50,050 bases of DNA from Clostridia bacterium (GTDB taxonomy: Bacteria > Bacillota > Clostridia > Christensenellales > Aristaeellaceae), in assembly GCA_017431005.1 (NCBI GenBank), contig JAFRLY010000060.1, positions 1 to 50,050 of the forward strand, written 5' to 3'. This document shows, one piece after another, positions 24,331-34,100 of this stretch. The notes below the pieces were generated by a model that worked only from the letters and a program-made list of their open reading frames with translations, ran no database searches and had not been told where the DNA came from. Every line of letters begins with the position of its first letter. The first letter of the stretch is position 1. Made by a program: the position numbers and the translations under genes.

Positions 24331-26481
24331 TTGGATTTTGTCACAATACTGAGCCGTGAATTTTCGCTGCGGCCGCAGCAGGTTCAGGCGGCGATCGAAC
24401 TGCTGGATGCCGGCAACACGATTCCCTTCATCGCCCGCTACCGCAAGGAAGCCACCGGATCACTGGATGATCAGATTCTGCGGGAACTGGCGGAGCGGCT
24501 GGAATATCTGCGCAATCTGGAAAAACGCCGGGAGGAAATTGAAAAAGCCCTGACAGAGCAGGGCGTGCTGACGGAAGAACTGTCGGAACAGCTGAAAACC
24601 GCCGCGACCCTGTCCGAGCTGGAGGATCTGTACCGGCCCTTCAGGCCGAAACGCCGTACCCGGGCTACCGTGGCACGGGAGCGGGGCCTGGAGCCGCTTG
24701 CACTCAGGCTGATGATGCAGCAGGCCGGAGATGATCCCCTGCAGCTGGCGGCGGAATTTATTGATCCGGATAAGGAAGTTCCGGACGCGGAAAGCGCACT
24801 GGCAGGCGCACGGGACATCCTGGCGGAAACGGCCAGCGACAGCGCTGAAATCCGGAAGGAGCTGCGGGAACTGCTGGGCCGGGAAGCGGTGCTGGTCAGC
24901 AAAGGCGCAAAGGAAGAGGACAGCGTTTACAGCATGTATTACGACTTCCGGGAACCGGTGCGTACGATGGCCGCACACCGCATACTGGCGGTCAACCGGG
25001 GCGAGCGGGAGGAATTCCTGAAGGTTACGCTGGAAGCCCCGCAGGATAAGGCGCGGGAAATCGTGAAGAATGCTTATGTGCGAGGCGCGTCCGCCGCTTC
25101 CGCAGAGGTTGCCGCTGCCTGCGCGGATGCCTGGGAAAGGCTGATTTTTCCCTCCCTGGAGCGTGAAATCCGCAATGACCTGACGGACCGGGCAAACGTT
25201 TCGGCGATCCGGGTCTTCAGTGAAAACCTGCATCAGCTGCTGATGCAGCCGCCGATCAAGGGAAAGGTGACGCTGGGCGTGGATCCCGGCTTCCGCACCG
25301 GCTGCAAGCTGGCGGTTGTGGATGAAAACGGCAAGGTGCTTGATACGGGCGTCGGCTATTTCACACTGCCGGGAAATGAGGCGGGGAAGGCCGCGGCGGC
25401 CCGGCTGATCAAGGCATTTGTCAGGAAATACGGCATTACAGCGATCGCCATAGGGAACGGCACTGCCAGCCGGGAAAGCGAGCAGTTTATTGCCTCCCTG
25501 CTGCCGGAGCTTCCCGGAGCAGCCTATATGATTGTCAGCGAGGCCGGCGCATCGGTTTATTCCGCAAGCAAGCTGGCAGCGCAGGAATTCCCGGATTTTG
25601 ACGTCACACAGCGAAGCGCCGTATCCATTGCCAGGCGGATGCAGGATCCTCTGGCTGAGCTGGTTAAAATTGATCCGAAGGCAATCGGGGTGGGCCAGTA
25701 TCAGCATGATCTGAAACAGAATGAGCTGACGGACGCTCTGGACGGCGTTGTGGAGCAATGCGTCAACCAGGTGGGCGTGGAGGTCTCGACCGCGTCGGCG
25801 GAGCTGCTCTCCCATGTGGCGGGCATCGGCCCGGCTCTGGCGAAGAACATTGTGGCCTACCGGGAGGAAAACGGCATTCCCTCCCGTGCGGCGCTGAAGA
25901 AGGTTTCAAAGCTCGGTCCCAAGGCGTATGAACAGTGCGCGGGTTTCCTGCGGGTCCGGGACAGCAAAAACCCGCTGGACGCCACCGCAGTGCATCCCGA
26001 GAGCTATGAGGCGGCGAAAAGCCTGCTGGAAAAGCTCGGATATGACCTGAAGGATGTCCGGGGCGGTGTGGCGGATATTATTCAGCGCGCTTCCCGCTAC
26101 GGGCATGAACGGCTGGCCGCGGAAATCGGAATCGGTCTGCCTACCCTGAACGATATGCTGTCCGAACTGAAAAAACCCGGCCGTGATCCCCGGGACGAGC
26201 TGCCCAAGCCGGTGCTCCGGACGGACGTGCTGGATATGAAGGATCTGAAACCGGGCATGGAGCTGACCGGCACGGTGCGGAACGTGATCGATTTCGGCGC
26301 GTTCGTCGATATCGGTGTGCACCAGGACGGACTGGTGCATATTTCCCGGATGTCGGACCGGTATATCAGGCATCCTTCAGAGGTTGTGAAGGTCGGGGAT
26401 GTCGTCAGGGTCTGGGTCGTGAGTGTGGATGAAAAGAAGAAGCGCATCGCGCTGACCATGGTGCAGAGCCGGATGAGCTGA
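24331..26481 (+). CDS. tex: Tex-family RNA-binding transcription accessory protein
   Basis: A 716-residue protein with the Tex architecture: N-terminal helical domain containing NTIPFIARYRKEATGSLDD at about 29-47, a YqgF/RNase H-like domain with GVDPGFRTGCKLA near 315, tandem helix-hairpin-helix (VAGIGPALAKNIVAYREENG near 495), and a C-terminal S1 RNA-binding domain (LKPGMELTGTVRNVIDFGAFVDIGV) near 635. Tex influences transcription and RNA fate; it is not essential in most species. The start is a TTG at 24331: GGAGG is at 24318-24322, eight bases upstream, and the next residues (DFVTILSREF) match the usual N-terminus. No ATG is suitable. Confidence 0.93.
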   Translation: MDFVTILSREFSLRPQQVQAAIELLDAGNTIPFIARYRKEATGSLDDQILRELAERLEYLRNLEKRREEIEKALTEQGVLTEELSEQLKTAATLSELEDLYRPFRPKRRTRATVARERGLEPLALRLMMQQAGDDPLQLAAEFIDPDKEVPDAESALAGARDILAETASDSAEIRKELRELLGREAVLVSKGAKEEDSVYSMYYDFREPVRTMAAHRILAVNRGEREEFLKVTLEAPQDKAREIVKNAYVRGASAASAEVAAACADAWERLIFPSLEREIRNDLTDRANVSAIRVFSENLHQLLMQPPIKGKVTLGVDPGFRTGCKLAVVDENGKVLDTGVGYFTLPGNEAGKAAAARLIKAFVRKYGITAIAIGNGTASRESEQFIASLLPELPGAAYMIVSEAGASVYSASKLAAQEFPDFDVTQRSAVSIARRMQDPLAELVKIDPKAIGVGQYQHDLKQNELTDALDGVVEQCVNQVGVEVSTASAELLSHVAGIGPALAKNIVAYREENGIPSRAALKKVSKLGPKAYEQCAGFLRVRDSKNPLDATAVHPESYEAAKSLLEKLGYDLKDVRGGVADIIQRASRYGHERLAAEIGIGLPTLNDMLSELKKPGRDPRDELPKPVLRTDVLDMKDLKPGMELTGTVRNVIDFGAFVDIGVHQDGLVHISRMSDRYIRHPSEVVKVGDVVRVWVVSVDEKKKRIALTMVQSRMS

Positions 26482-26492
26482 ACCGGTGCAAA

Positions 26493-26521
26493 TTGACAGG
26501 GACAAGCCTTTGTGCTATATA
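26493..26521 (+). promoter_or_regulatory. Promoter of the second degV
   Basis: Perfect TTGACA (26493-26498), 17 bases, TATATA (26516-26521), directly after the tex stop codon. Confidence 0.7.
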
Positions 26522-26572
26522 AACAGGCGGCAGCGGAAAATGGATTCGCGCGCCGGACGGAGGATATGCAGC

Positions 26573-27427
26573 ATGTACAGAATCATTACGGAATCTTCCT
26601 GCGATATTTCGGAGGAGCAGCTGAAAAAGTGGCAGGTGGAGCTGATCCGGATGCCCTATCTGTTCCAGGATACCGGGGAACAGCATCTGGAAGGCGACGA
26701 GCCCATCCACGCTTTTTACGATGAAATGCGGAACGGGCGGATTGCCAAAACCTCCAGCGTGAACGAGGACACCTACAGCCGTACTTTTACGCCTGTGCTG
26801 GAAAACGGCGAGGATATTCTGTATGTGGCTTTTTCCAGCGGCCTGAGCGTGACCTGCGAAACCGGGCGGTCCGTGGCAAAACGCCTGCTGGAGAAGTATC
26901 CGGAGCGCAGCATCCGGGTGGTGGATTCCCTGTGCGCTTCCGCGGGACAGGGACTGTTTGTGTACCTGGCGGCGCAGAACCGGGACGCGGGAATGTCTCT
27001 GGATGAAAATGCGGACGCCCTGGAAGCGGATAAGCTGCAGCTGTGCCACTGGTTTACGGTGGACGACCTGAAATATCTGAAGCGCGGCGGACGTGTCAGC
27101 GCGGCTACGGCCCTGCTGGGCACCGCGCTGAATGTGAAGCCGGTGCTGCATGTGGATAATGAGGGGCACCTGATCAAGGTGACCCAGGTGCACGGAAGGA
27201 AGAAGTCCATCCGGAAGATGGCGGAAATGCTGGGAGAAACGATCATCAAAGGATCTCCGGTTTTCATCTCCAACGGGGACTGCTCGGAGGACGCGGAGAT
27301 GCTCGCAAGGATCCTGGAGCAGGAATATCAGGTAAAGACCATGCTGATCACTCCCATCGGCTCCGTGATCGGCGCACACTCCGGTCCCGGGACCCTGGCT
27401 CTTTTCTTCCGGGGAGAACACAGATAA
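26573..27427 (+). CDS. DegV family protein (second paralogue)
   Basis: A 284-residue DegV/FakB-like lipid-binding protein: TESSCDIS near residue 6, TSSVNEDTY near 64, SSGLSVTCETG near 90, and LKYLKRGGRVSAATALLGTALNVKPVL near 168-194, the classic DegV C-terminal signature. It differs clearly from the paralogue at 12781 (for example KRGGR against KRSNR), so each may bind a different fatty acid. GGAGG at 26559-26563 supports ATG 26573. It stands alone between its own promoter and terminator. Confidence 0.92.
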   Translation: MYRIITESSCDISEEQLKKWQVELIRMPYLFQDTGEQHLEGDEPIHAFYDEMRNGRIAKTSSVNEDTYSRTFTPVLENGEDILYVAFSSGLSVTCETGRSVAKRLLEKYPERSIRVVDSLCASAGQGLFVYLAAQNRDAGMSLDENADALEADKLQLCHWFTVDDLKYLKRGGRVSAATALLGTALNVKPVLHVDNEGHLIKVTQVHGRKKSIRKMAEMLGETIIKGSPVFISNGDCSEDAEMLARILEQEYQVKTMLITPIGSVIGAHSGPGTLALFFRGEHR

Positions 27428-27435
27428 TCGCAAAC

Positions 27436-27464
27436 AAAAGACTGCGCAGCGCGCGGTCTTTTTT
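27436..27464 (+). terminator. Terminator after the second degV
   Basis: AAAAGACTGCGC (27436-27447) pairs with GCGCGGTCTTTT (27451-27462) with one G-T wobble, loop AGC, followed by more T. Confidence 0.85.
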
Positions 27465-27480
27465 AAAACAAAGAGAATAC

Positions 27481-27509
27481 TTGATTCAGACAGGCTGATC
27501 TGCCATAAT
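27481..27509 (+). promoter_or_regulatory. Promoter of nfnA-nfnB
   Basis: TTGATT (27481-27486), 17 bases, CATAAT (27504-27509), 66 bases upstream of nfnA. Confidence 0.6.
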
Positions 27510-27574
27510 ATCTGGAAAGCGCGAAAACCTGCGGAATGCGGACGGACGCGATCATCAGGATAGGAGATGAAGAC

Positions 27575-28423
27575 ATGTATCCAATCATCCGGAAGAGGAT
27601 ACTGAATCCAACGGTCATTCAGATGGAGATAGAGGCGCCGCTGGTGGCGAGGAAAGCCCGCCCGGGACAGTTCATTATTCTGCGGGTGAACGAGGAAGGG
27701 GAACGGATTCCGCTGACTATCGCAGGCACGAACCCGGAGGAGGGGACCGTCAAGATTATTTTCCAGGTGGTCGGCGCAACGACGGAAGCCCTGAAGCATA
27801 AGGAAGCCGGGGAGGCTGTTCAGGACTTTGCCGGACCGCTGGGAATGGCCACGGAAACGGAAGGAATTGAACGGGTCTGCATCGTCGGAGGCGGCGTCGG
27901 CTGCGCCATCGCGCTGCCTGTGGCGGAAGCGTTCCACAGGCAGGGGGCGGAGGTCACCAGCATCATCGGCTTCCGGAATCAGGATCTGCTGATTCTGGAG
28001 GATGAATTCAAGGCCTGCTCCGATGAGCTGATCGTGATGACCGATGACGGAAGCTATGGAAGACACGGGAATGTGACGGTGCCGCTGAAGGAAATGCTGG
28101 AAGCCGGAAAGCCCTTTGACCGGATTATCACGATCGGGCCCCTGATCATGATGAAGTTTGTCGTGGCGGCCGCGAAGCCGTTCGGCGTTCCGGTAACCGT
28201 CAGCATGAATCCGATCATGATCGACGGCACCGGCATGTGCGGCGGCTGCCGGATCACACTGAACCGGAACGGAGAGCGGGTGACAAAGTTCGCCTGTGTG
28301 GACGGCCCGGATTTTGACGGCTATGAAATCGATTTTGATGAGGCGATGAGCCGGGGACGCATGTACGCTGATTTTGAACGGCAGGCATATGAAGAAACCT
28401 GCAATCTGTTCCGGCAGGCGTAA
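27575..28423 (+). CDS. nfnA: NADH-dependent ferredoxin:NADP+ oxidoreductase subunit A
   Basis: The 282-residue protein has an N-terminal FAD-binding beta barrel (ARPGQFIILRV near 31), an NAD-binding fold with VCIVGGGVGCAIALPVAEA near 105, and a C-terminal [2Fe-2S] site with Cys222, Cys225 and Cys241. An Asp at 217 (IDGTGMCGGC) stands where structural work on NfnAB found an aspartate ligand in place of a fourth cysteine. With NfnB it couples NADH and reduced ferredoxin to NADP+ reduction by electron bifurcation. Similar proteins are annotated as SudB or glutamate synthase small-subunit partners. GGAGA precedes ATG 27575. nfnB follows in 12 bases. Confidence 0.9.
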   Translation: MYPIIRKRILNPTVIQMEIEAPLVARKARPGQFIILRVNEEGERIPLTIAGTNPEEGTVKIIFQVVGATTEALKHKEAGEAVQDFAGPLGMATETEGIERVCIVGGGVGCAIALPVAEAFHRQGAEVTSIIGFRNQDLLILEDEFKACSDELIVMTDDGSYGRHGNVTVPLKEMLEAGKPFDRIITIGPLIMMKFVVAAAKPFGVPVTVSMNPIMIDGTGMCGGCRITLNRNGERVTKFACVDGPDFDGYEIDFDEAMSRGRMYADFERQAYEETCNLFRQA

Positions 28424-28435
28424 GGAGGACTGGAA

Positions 28436-29857
28436 ATGGCTGTGAATCCGAAAAAACAGGCGATGCCGACACAGGCACCGGAGGTGCGGGCGCATAACTT
28501 TCAGGAGGTTGCGCTGGGCTATACGGAGACCATGGCGCTGGAGGAAGCCAGCCGGTGCCTGAACTGCAAAAACCGTCCCTGCGTGGCCGGCTGCCCGGTG
28601 AATATTCAGATCCCTGATTTTATCAGCAGAATCAAGCAGAAGGATTATGAAGGTGCGTACCAGGTTATTCAGCAGAGCTCTTCTCTGCCGGCGGTCTGCG
28701 GCCGGGTCTGTCCGCAGGAAACCCAGTGCGAGGCGCAATGCACCCTGCTGCAGCGGGCCAAAATGGAACCGGTAGGGATCGGCAGGCTGGAGCGCTTTGT
28801 GGCTGACTGGCACAGTGAGCACGGACAGGAAACGGATCAGGTGCCGCCGGATAACGGCCATCGGGTTGCCGTTGTCGGCGCAGGCCCCTCCGGACTGACC
28901 TGCGCGGGAGACCTGGCCAAAAAGGGATACCGGGTAACGATCTATGAAGCGCTGCATACGGCCGGAGGCGTGCTGGTTTACGGTATTCCGGAGTTCCGGC
29001 TTCCCAAGCGCATCGTTGCCAGAGAGGTGGAAGGCCTGAAAAAGCTGGGCGTTCAGATGGAAACCAACGTCATCATCGGCAAGACGCTGACGGTGGATGA
29101 GCTTTTTGAGATGGGCTTCGAGGCGGTTTTTATCGGCAGCGGCGCCGGCCTGCCCAATTTCATGAATATTCCCGGGGAAGGGCTGAAGGGTGTGTATTCC
29201 GCCAACGAGTATCTGACCCGCAGCAACCTGATGAAAGCCTACCAGGAGCATCCGAACACGCCGATCATGAAGGGCGGCAGGGTTGCGGTGGTCGGCGGCG
29301 GCAATGTGGCCATGGACGCCGCGAGAACCGCACTGCGTCTGGGCGCTGATAAGGTCTATATCATTTACCGCCGTTCCATGGAGGAGCTGCCGGCCAGGCG
29401 GGAGGAAGTGGAACACGCGGAAGAGGAAGGCATCGATTTCCGGCTGCTGTGCAATCCGGTCCGTATTCTGGGATGGGAAAACCCTGAAAATCCGCGGGAT
29501 CCGCAGAACGGCTGTGTCCGCGCAATTGAGTGCGTCCGGATGGAGCTGGGCGAGCCGGATGCCAGCGGACGCCGCCGCCCGGTAGAAATTCCCGGCAGCG
29601 ACTTTACCCTGGAGGTTGACACGGTTGTGATGGCGATCGGAACCAGTCCGAATCCGCTGATCAAAAAGACCACAGAAGGCCTGGAGGTTAACCGGAGAGG
29701 CGGTATCATTGTCACGGAGGACGGCCTTTCCTCCAGAGCGCATGTTTACGCGGGGGGAGACGCTGTAACCGGAGCCGCGACAGTTATTTCCGCCATGGGA
29801 GCGGGCAAGACAGCGGCCGGCGCCATTGACCGTGAACTGAGCGGAAGAGCCGGATAA
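28436..29857 (+). CDS. nfnB: NADPH-dependent subunit NfnB (GltA-like glutamate synthase fold)
   Basis: A 473-residue flavoprotein. The N-terminal domain (about 25-110) binds two [4Fe-4S] clusters with CLNCKNRPCVAGCP at 38-51 and CGRVCPQETQCEAQC near 84-98. Two Rossmann folds follow: VAVVGAGPSGLTCAGDLAKKG near 142 for FAD and VAVVGGGNVAMDAARTALRLGAD near 282 for NADPH. Such proteins are often named GltA glutamate synthase, but pairing with nfnA and no large gltB gene supports the bifurcating NfnAB enzyme. AAGGAGG before the ATG. A strong terminator follows at 29903-29939. Confidence 0.92.
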   Translation: MAVNPKKQAMPTQAPEVRAHNFQEVALGYTETMALEEASRCLNCKNRPCVAGCPVNIQIPDFISRIKQKDYEGAYQVIQQSSSLPAVCGRVCPQETQCEAQCTLLQRAKMEPVGIGRLERFVADWHSEHGQETDQVPPDNGHRVAVVGAGPSGLTCAGDLAKKGYRVTIYEALHTAGGVLVYGIPEFRLPKRIVAREVEGLKKLGVQMETNVIIGKTLTVDELFEMGFEAVFIGSGAGLPNFMNIPGEGLKGVYSANEYLTRSNLMKAYQEHPNTPIMKGGRVAVVGGGNVAMDAARTALRLGADKVYIIYRRSMEELPARREEVEHAEEEGIDFRLLCNPVRILGWENPENPRDPQNGCVRAIECVRMELGEPDASGRRRPVEIPGSDFTLEVDTVVMAIGTSPNPLIKKTTEGLEVNRRGGIIVTEDGLSSRAHVYAGGDAVTGAATVISAMGAGKTAAGAIDRELSGRAG

Positions 29858-29902
29858 TACAGCAGTCTGAGCGGACGGTCGTGACTGCGGCATTTTTTCA
29901 GG

Positions 29903-29939
29903 GAAAACAGCCTGATTCATGTCGGATCAGGCTGTTTTC
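29903..29939 (+). terminator. Terminator after nfnB
   Basis: GAAAACAGCCTGAT (29903-29916) pairs over 14 bases with ATCAGGCTGTTTTC (29926-29939), loop of nine. Bases 29940-30138 hold no gene; a possible weak promoter (TAGACG, 17 bases, TATTAT ending near 30037) may serve the AraC gene. Confidence 0.85.
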
Positions 29940-30138
29940 TGTACATGACAAACAAAATGTAACCAAAAAAGAGACATATTTCCATATTTGATTCACAGAA
30001 CTCCATAGACGGAGACTTTTGACCGTCCTATTATAAATTGCTTAAGTATGAGAATATGCAGGAAAAATGCCAATTTGTAATCATCAGAAGACGCGGCAGA
30101 CGATCACTGCAGCAATGCAGGCAAGGAGGAGGACATAC

Positions 30139-31053
30139 GTGGAGACAGACAATCGGGGAATTAACCTGATGCAGATTTCACGCAGTACCAACTTCCACGG
30201 TGTGGAATATCCGACCCATCTGGGCAGCGCCCTGTACCTGAAAACCTGCGGGATTCAGCGGTGTATTCCGGGCTACTCCTATCTGCATTCCCAGAAGGAA
30301 GGATACCATCTGCATGTGGTATTGTCCGGGAGAGGCGTTCTGAAAACCCGGAACCGGGTTCATGATGTCCATGAGGGGCAGATCTTTCTCCTGAGGGAGA
30401 ATGAGGAAATTTACTACGAGGCGGACACACAGGATCCCTGGCAGTATGTATGGATTGCGTTCGCCGGGGAGTATGCCCACCGCTATATGCATTATGCCGG
30501 GTTTACGGATGATATCTACGTGCAGGAATGCCATGTACCTCCGATGGAGTTCTACACTCTGGTAAAGGAGATTCTCGAGCATCCTCATCTGAATATTTCC
30601 AGTGAGCTGCACCGGATGAGCCTGGCGCTTCAGTATCTTTCCCTGGCGATCGAATCCCGGGAATTCGGACAGGACGGCACGCGGCAGCGGGAGGATCTGT
30701 CTCCGGATGACTATGTGGCCTATGCAGCCCGGTATATCCAGGCGAATTACGCCAATATCCGCATCAGCGATGTGGCCAGCTATATCGGGGTGAACCGGAC
30801 CTACCTGACAACGCTGTTCAAGAAAAAGATGCTCATGTCTCCGCAGGAATTCCTGATGCATGTGCGGATGGACCGAAGCAGAAGCCTGCTGCGCCATACA
30901 GACATTCCCGTCAGCGCCGTGGCCAAGGAAGTAGGCTATGAAGATCAGCTGGCTTTCTCCAAAATATTCAAGAAGAAATTCGGAGTCAGTCCTGCACAGT
31001 ACCGGAAAAAAGCCCGGGAGGAAAGTGCCGGAACGGACCGCATCAAGCGGTAA
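30139..31053 (+). CDS. AraC family transcriptional regulator
   Basis: A 304-residue regulator: N-terminal AraC cupin (about 20-140; YHLHVVLSGRGVLKTRNRVHDVHEGQIFLLRENE) for effector binding and two helix-turn-helix motifs at the C-terminus (ISDVASYIGVNRTYLTTLFKKKM near 213 and SAVAKEVGYEDQLAFSKIFKKKFGVSPAQYRK near 260). I chose GTG 30139, which follows AAGGAGGAGG at the right spacing, over ATG 30169. It is a lone gene between nfnB and addB, so its target is unclear; the cupin type is typical for sugar-responsive regulators. The divergent sugar locus at 40950 has its own AraC gene. Confidence 0.9.
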   Translation: METDNRGINLMQISRSTNFHGVEYPTHLGSALYLKTCGIQRCIPGYSYLHSQKEGYHLHVVLSGRGVLKTRNRVHDVHEGQIFLLRENEEIYYEADTQDPWQYVWIAFAGEYAHRYMHYAGFTDDIYVQECHVPPMEFYTLVKEILEHPHLNISSELHRMSLALQYLSLAIESREFGQDGTRQREDLSPDDYVAYAARYIQANYANIRISDVASYIGVNRTYLTTLFKKKMLMSPQEFLMHVRMDRSRSLLRHTDIPVSAVAKEVGYEDQLAFSKIFKKKFGVSPAQYRKKAREESAGTDRIKR

Positions 31054-31091
31054 AACCCCAAAGGTTTTCACCGGGAGATCAGCCGCCGGAC

Positions 31092-31120
31092 TTGTTCAGG
31101 AAACGCTGATTGCGTATAAT
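31092..31120 (+). promoter_or_regulatory. Promoter of addB
   Basis: TTGTTC (31092-31097), 17 bases, TATAAT (31115-31120), 46 bases upstream of the start codon. Confidence 0.65.
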
Positions 31121-31165
31121 ACCATTCTGCCAACAATTTCATGAGCCGTCAGCGGAGGGAACAGT

Positions 31166-34100
31166 ATGGACACGATGAGCGTTATCGGAAGCCGGAGCGG
31201 TTGCGCCTGGCTTTCTGTTTTGCGGGCAGCGGATCAGTACCGGAAAAACGGAAAACGTGTTGTTGTGTATGTTCCGGAGCAGCTGACGCTGCAGACGGAG
31301 CGGGATCTGATTCTGGGTCTGAAGCTGCCGGGACTGCTGGACATGGATGTTGTCAGCCCCAGCAAGCTCAGGCGTCAGGTGCGGGAAGCAACCGGCAGCG
31401 GCACCCGGAGAGCGCTGGATTCCCTGGGACGGGTGATGGCGGTTCAGCGGGCCATGACAGAGCGGGGAAAGGAGCTGCAGTATTACCGGGATATGACAGA
31501 ACTGCCGGGGGCTGTATCCCGGCTGGATCAGGCGTTGGAGGAACTGCGGGACAACGGGATAACCCTGGAGGAGGCTTCTGAGTACGGAAAACAGGCCGGA
31601 ACAGGGGCGGAGCGCGCAAAGTTCCACGATCTGGCGCTGATCTGGAACCGGTATCAGGAGCTGACGGAAGAACGTTTTGAAGACGACCATACCGCGTGGT
31701 CCGGAACAATCGCGAGGCTTGGAAACAGCGGCATATGGCAGGGAATCGCCCTGATTGTTTACGGATTTGATACAATCCGGCCGGATCTGCGGGAGCTGCT
31801 GACAGAAGCGGCGGCTTATACAGACAGCATTACGGTCACCCTGACGATGGATGACGAGGACTGCAGGGATGAGAGCATATTCCGGGAACAGCGGGAAAGC
31901 GTGCGCCTGATGCGGCGGGAGCTCTCCGGGAAAGGTATTTCCTGCAGGGTTACCTATGAGCATCCGGTCCGGACCGACCGCGCGGAGGAAATCAGCTGGC
32001 TGGACAGCATGCTGTTCGCTGACGAGAGGACTCCTTATCCGGGAAAACAGACGGACGCGGTGAGCCTGTATGCCGCGGAATCCCTGTGGCATGAGGCGGA
32101 CAACCTGACGGAAACGCTGATCAGATGGCATCAGGAAGAAGGTATCGCCTGGGACCGGATGGCTGTTGCCCTGCCCAAGGAGACGGAGCTGGAGGGTATG
32201 CTGCTGGCCAGGCTGCGGGTAAAGGGCATTCCATTCTATTCAAACAGAAAAGAGGCAGCCGCGGAGCACGGTGTCAGCCGGCTCCTGCTGGGAGCGCTGC
32301 GCTGCGTACGCGACGGGATGGAAACGCAGAGCCTGCTGACGGCTGCGGGCAGCGGTTTTTCCAACCTGACGGAGGATGAATGCGCGAGGCTGGCCGGCTA
32401 TGCCGCGGCTCACGGCATCGAAAGAAAACGCTGGGAAAGCCCTTTTTCCCAGGGAGAGGACGCTGAAACCGCGGAGAAGATCAGGCTGCGGCTGCTGCAG
32501 CCGATCCAGGCCCTGAAGGCGGAACTGAAGGAAGCAAGGAATGCCGCAGCCTCCCTGGAGGCCGTGGTGCACTTTCTGGAAACGGAAGAGGTATGGGAAA
32601 AACTGAAAAAGCGGGAAGAGAAACTGCTGAACCGCGGGATGTACCGGGAAGCGGTTACTGACCGGCAGGTCTGGAATCTGATGATGGGCCTGCTGGATCA
32701 GCTGCAGGGTTTGCTGGGCGAACGCCGGGCATCCATGAAGGAGCTGGCGGACCTGCTGGAAACCGCTGTCAGTCAGGCGGAAATATCCGGAGTGCCGGAA
32801 TCTGAAAGCGGCGTGATGATCGGGGAAGCCGGGCACATGCTGAGCGGTGAGCTGGAAGGCCTGATTCTGCCCTGCGCCACAGACGGCCTGACGGCGGCCT
32901 CCGCTTCCGGCTGGCTGACGGACGCGGAACGGGACCGCCTGGAAAGCGCGGTCGGAAGGCCTGTGGGGCTCAGCCGGGAACGGGAAAGCCGGATGAAACG
33001 GTTTGACCTGTACCGTATGCTGAGCGCGCCGCGGAAAAAGCTGCGGATCAGCCGGAGCCTGAAAGGCGAGGACGGGACGGTTTTCCAGCCGGACGCGCTG
33101 ATCGGTTTTGTACGGGAAATTTTCCCGGATGTTCCGGAGGAGGGCGGCTTTCAGGGGAAGGACGTGCTGTCCGATCCGCTGACACCCCAGGCTGCTGCTG
33201 ACGGCCTTGCTGAAAAGCTGAGCGGCCTGTCGGAGGGAGAGACGGGAGAGATACCGCCTGCATGGCTGCAGAAATTCGCGGCGCTGCGGATGGATGCCCG
33301 ATACCGGAAGCTGGCAGAACAGATGATGCGCTGTATGCTGCCTGGAGGGGCGGGCAGAAAATACAGCATCCGGCCGGATACGGCCCGGAGACTGTTTTCA
33401 GCGGACAGGATTTCCATCAGCCGGCTGGAGCGGTACGCGGGGTGCCCATACCGTCATTTCATGGATTACGGACTGCGTCCGGTCCGGAAGGAAACCTTCT
33501 CTTTTGAAAGCGACGATGCCGGGAACTTTTTTCACGCGGTGCTGGACCGGTACATGCGCACAGCGTCCGCAGAGCCGGAATGGCCGGATCTTTCCGGGGA
33601 ACGGGTGGATGAACTGGTCAGCGGAATCTGCGCGGAGGCGACGAAGGAATGGGAATACGGTCCTCTGCGTGAGGACGCGCTGGGCATCTGGCAGGGAGAG
33701 GACTATCTGCGAAGAGTACGGCACGCGGCCGGGACCCTGACGCGGTTTGCCGCCAACAGCGATTTCCGTACAATCGCCACTGAGCAGGTTTTCGGCGAGT
33801 CCGAAGCATGGCCGCCTCTGATCCTTACGCTGCGGGACGGAACCCGGACCGCCATCCGGGGGAAAATTGACCGGATTGATACCTATGAGAACGGGGAAGG
33901 TGTCTGGCTGCGGATCATTGATCACAAGAGCCGTGAGAAGAAACCGGATGCCGCCCGGATGGCCTCCGGGGAACAGCTGCAGCTGATGATTTACCTGAAG
34001 GCAGGCATGCAGGCGTTCCCGGACGCGAAGCCGGCCGGCGCCCTCTACTATCCCGTGCAGGATCAGGAGGTGGATCCCGCACGGCCGGATCCGGAAGCGG

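Noticed and set aside
28436-29857. Glutamate synthase small subunit as the name of nfnB
   Set aside because: There is no large-subunit gene, and the adjacent nfnA with its Asp/Cys cluster fits NfnAB better.
26405-29920. Very long minus-strand open frame of 1171 codons
   Set aside because: Mirror frame of tex, degV, nfnA and nfnB; composition is that of an antisense shadow (many His, Gln, Arg) and it spans several real genes and terminators.
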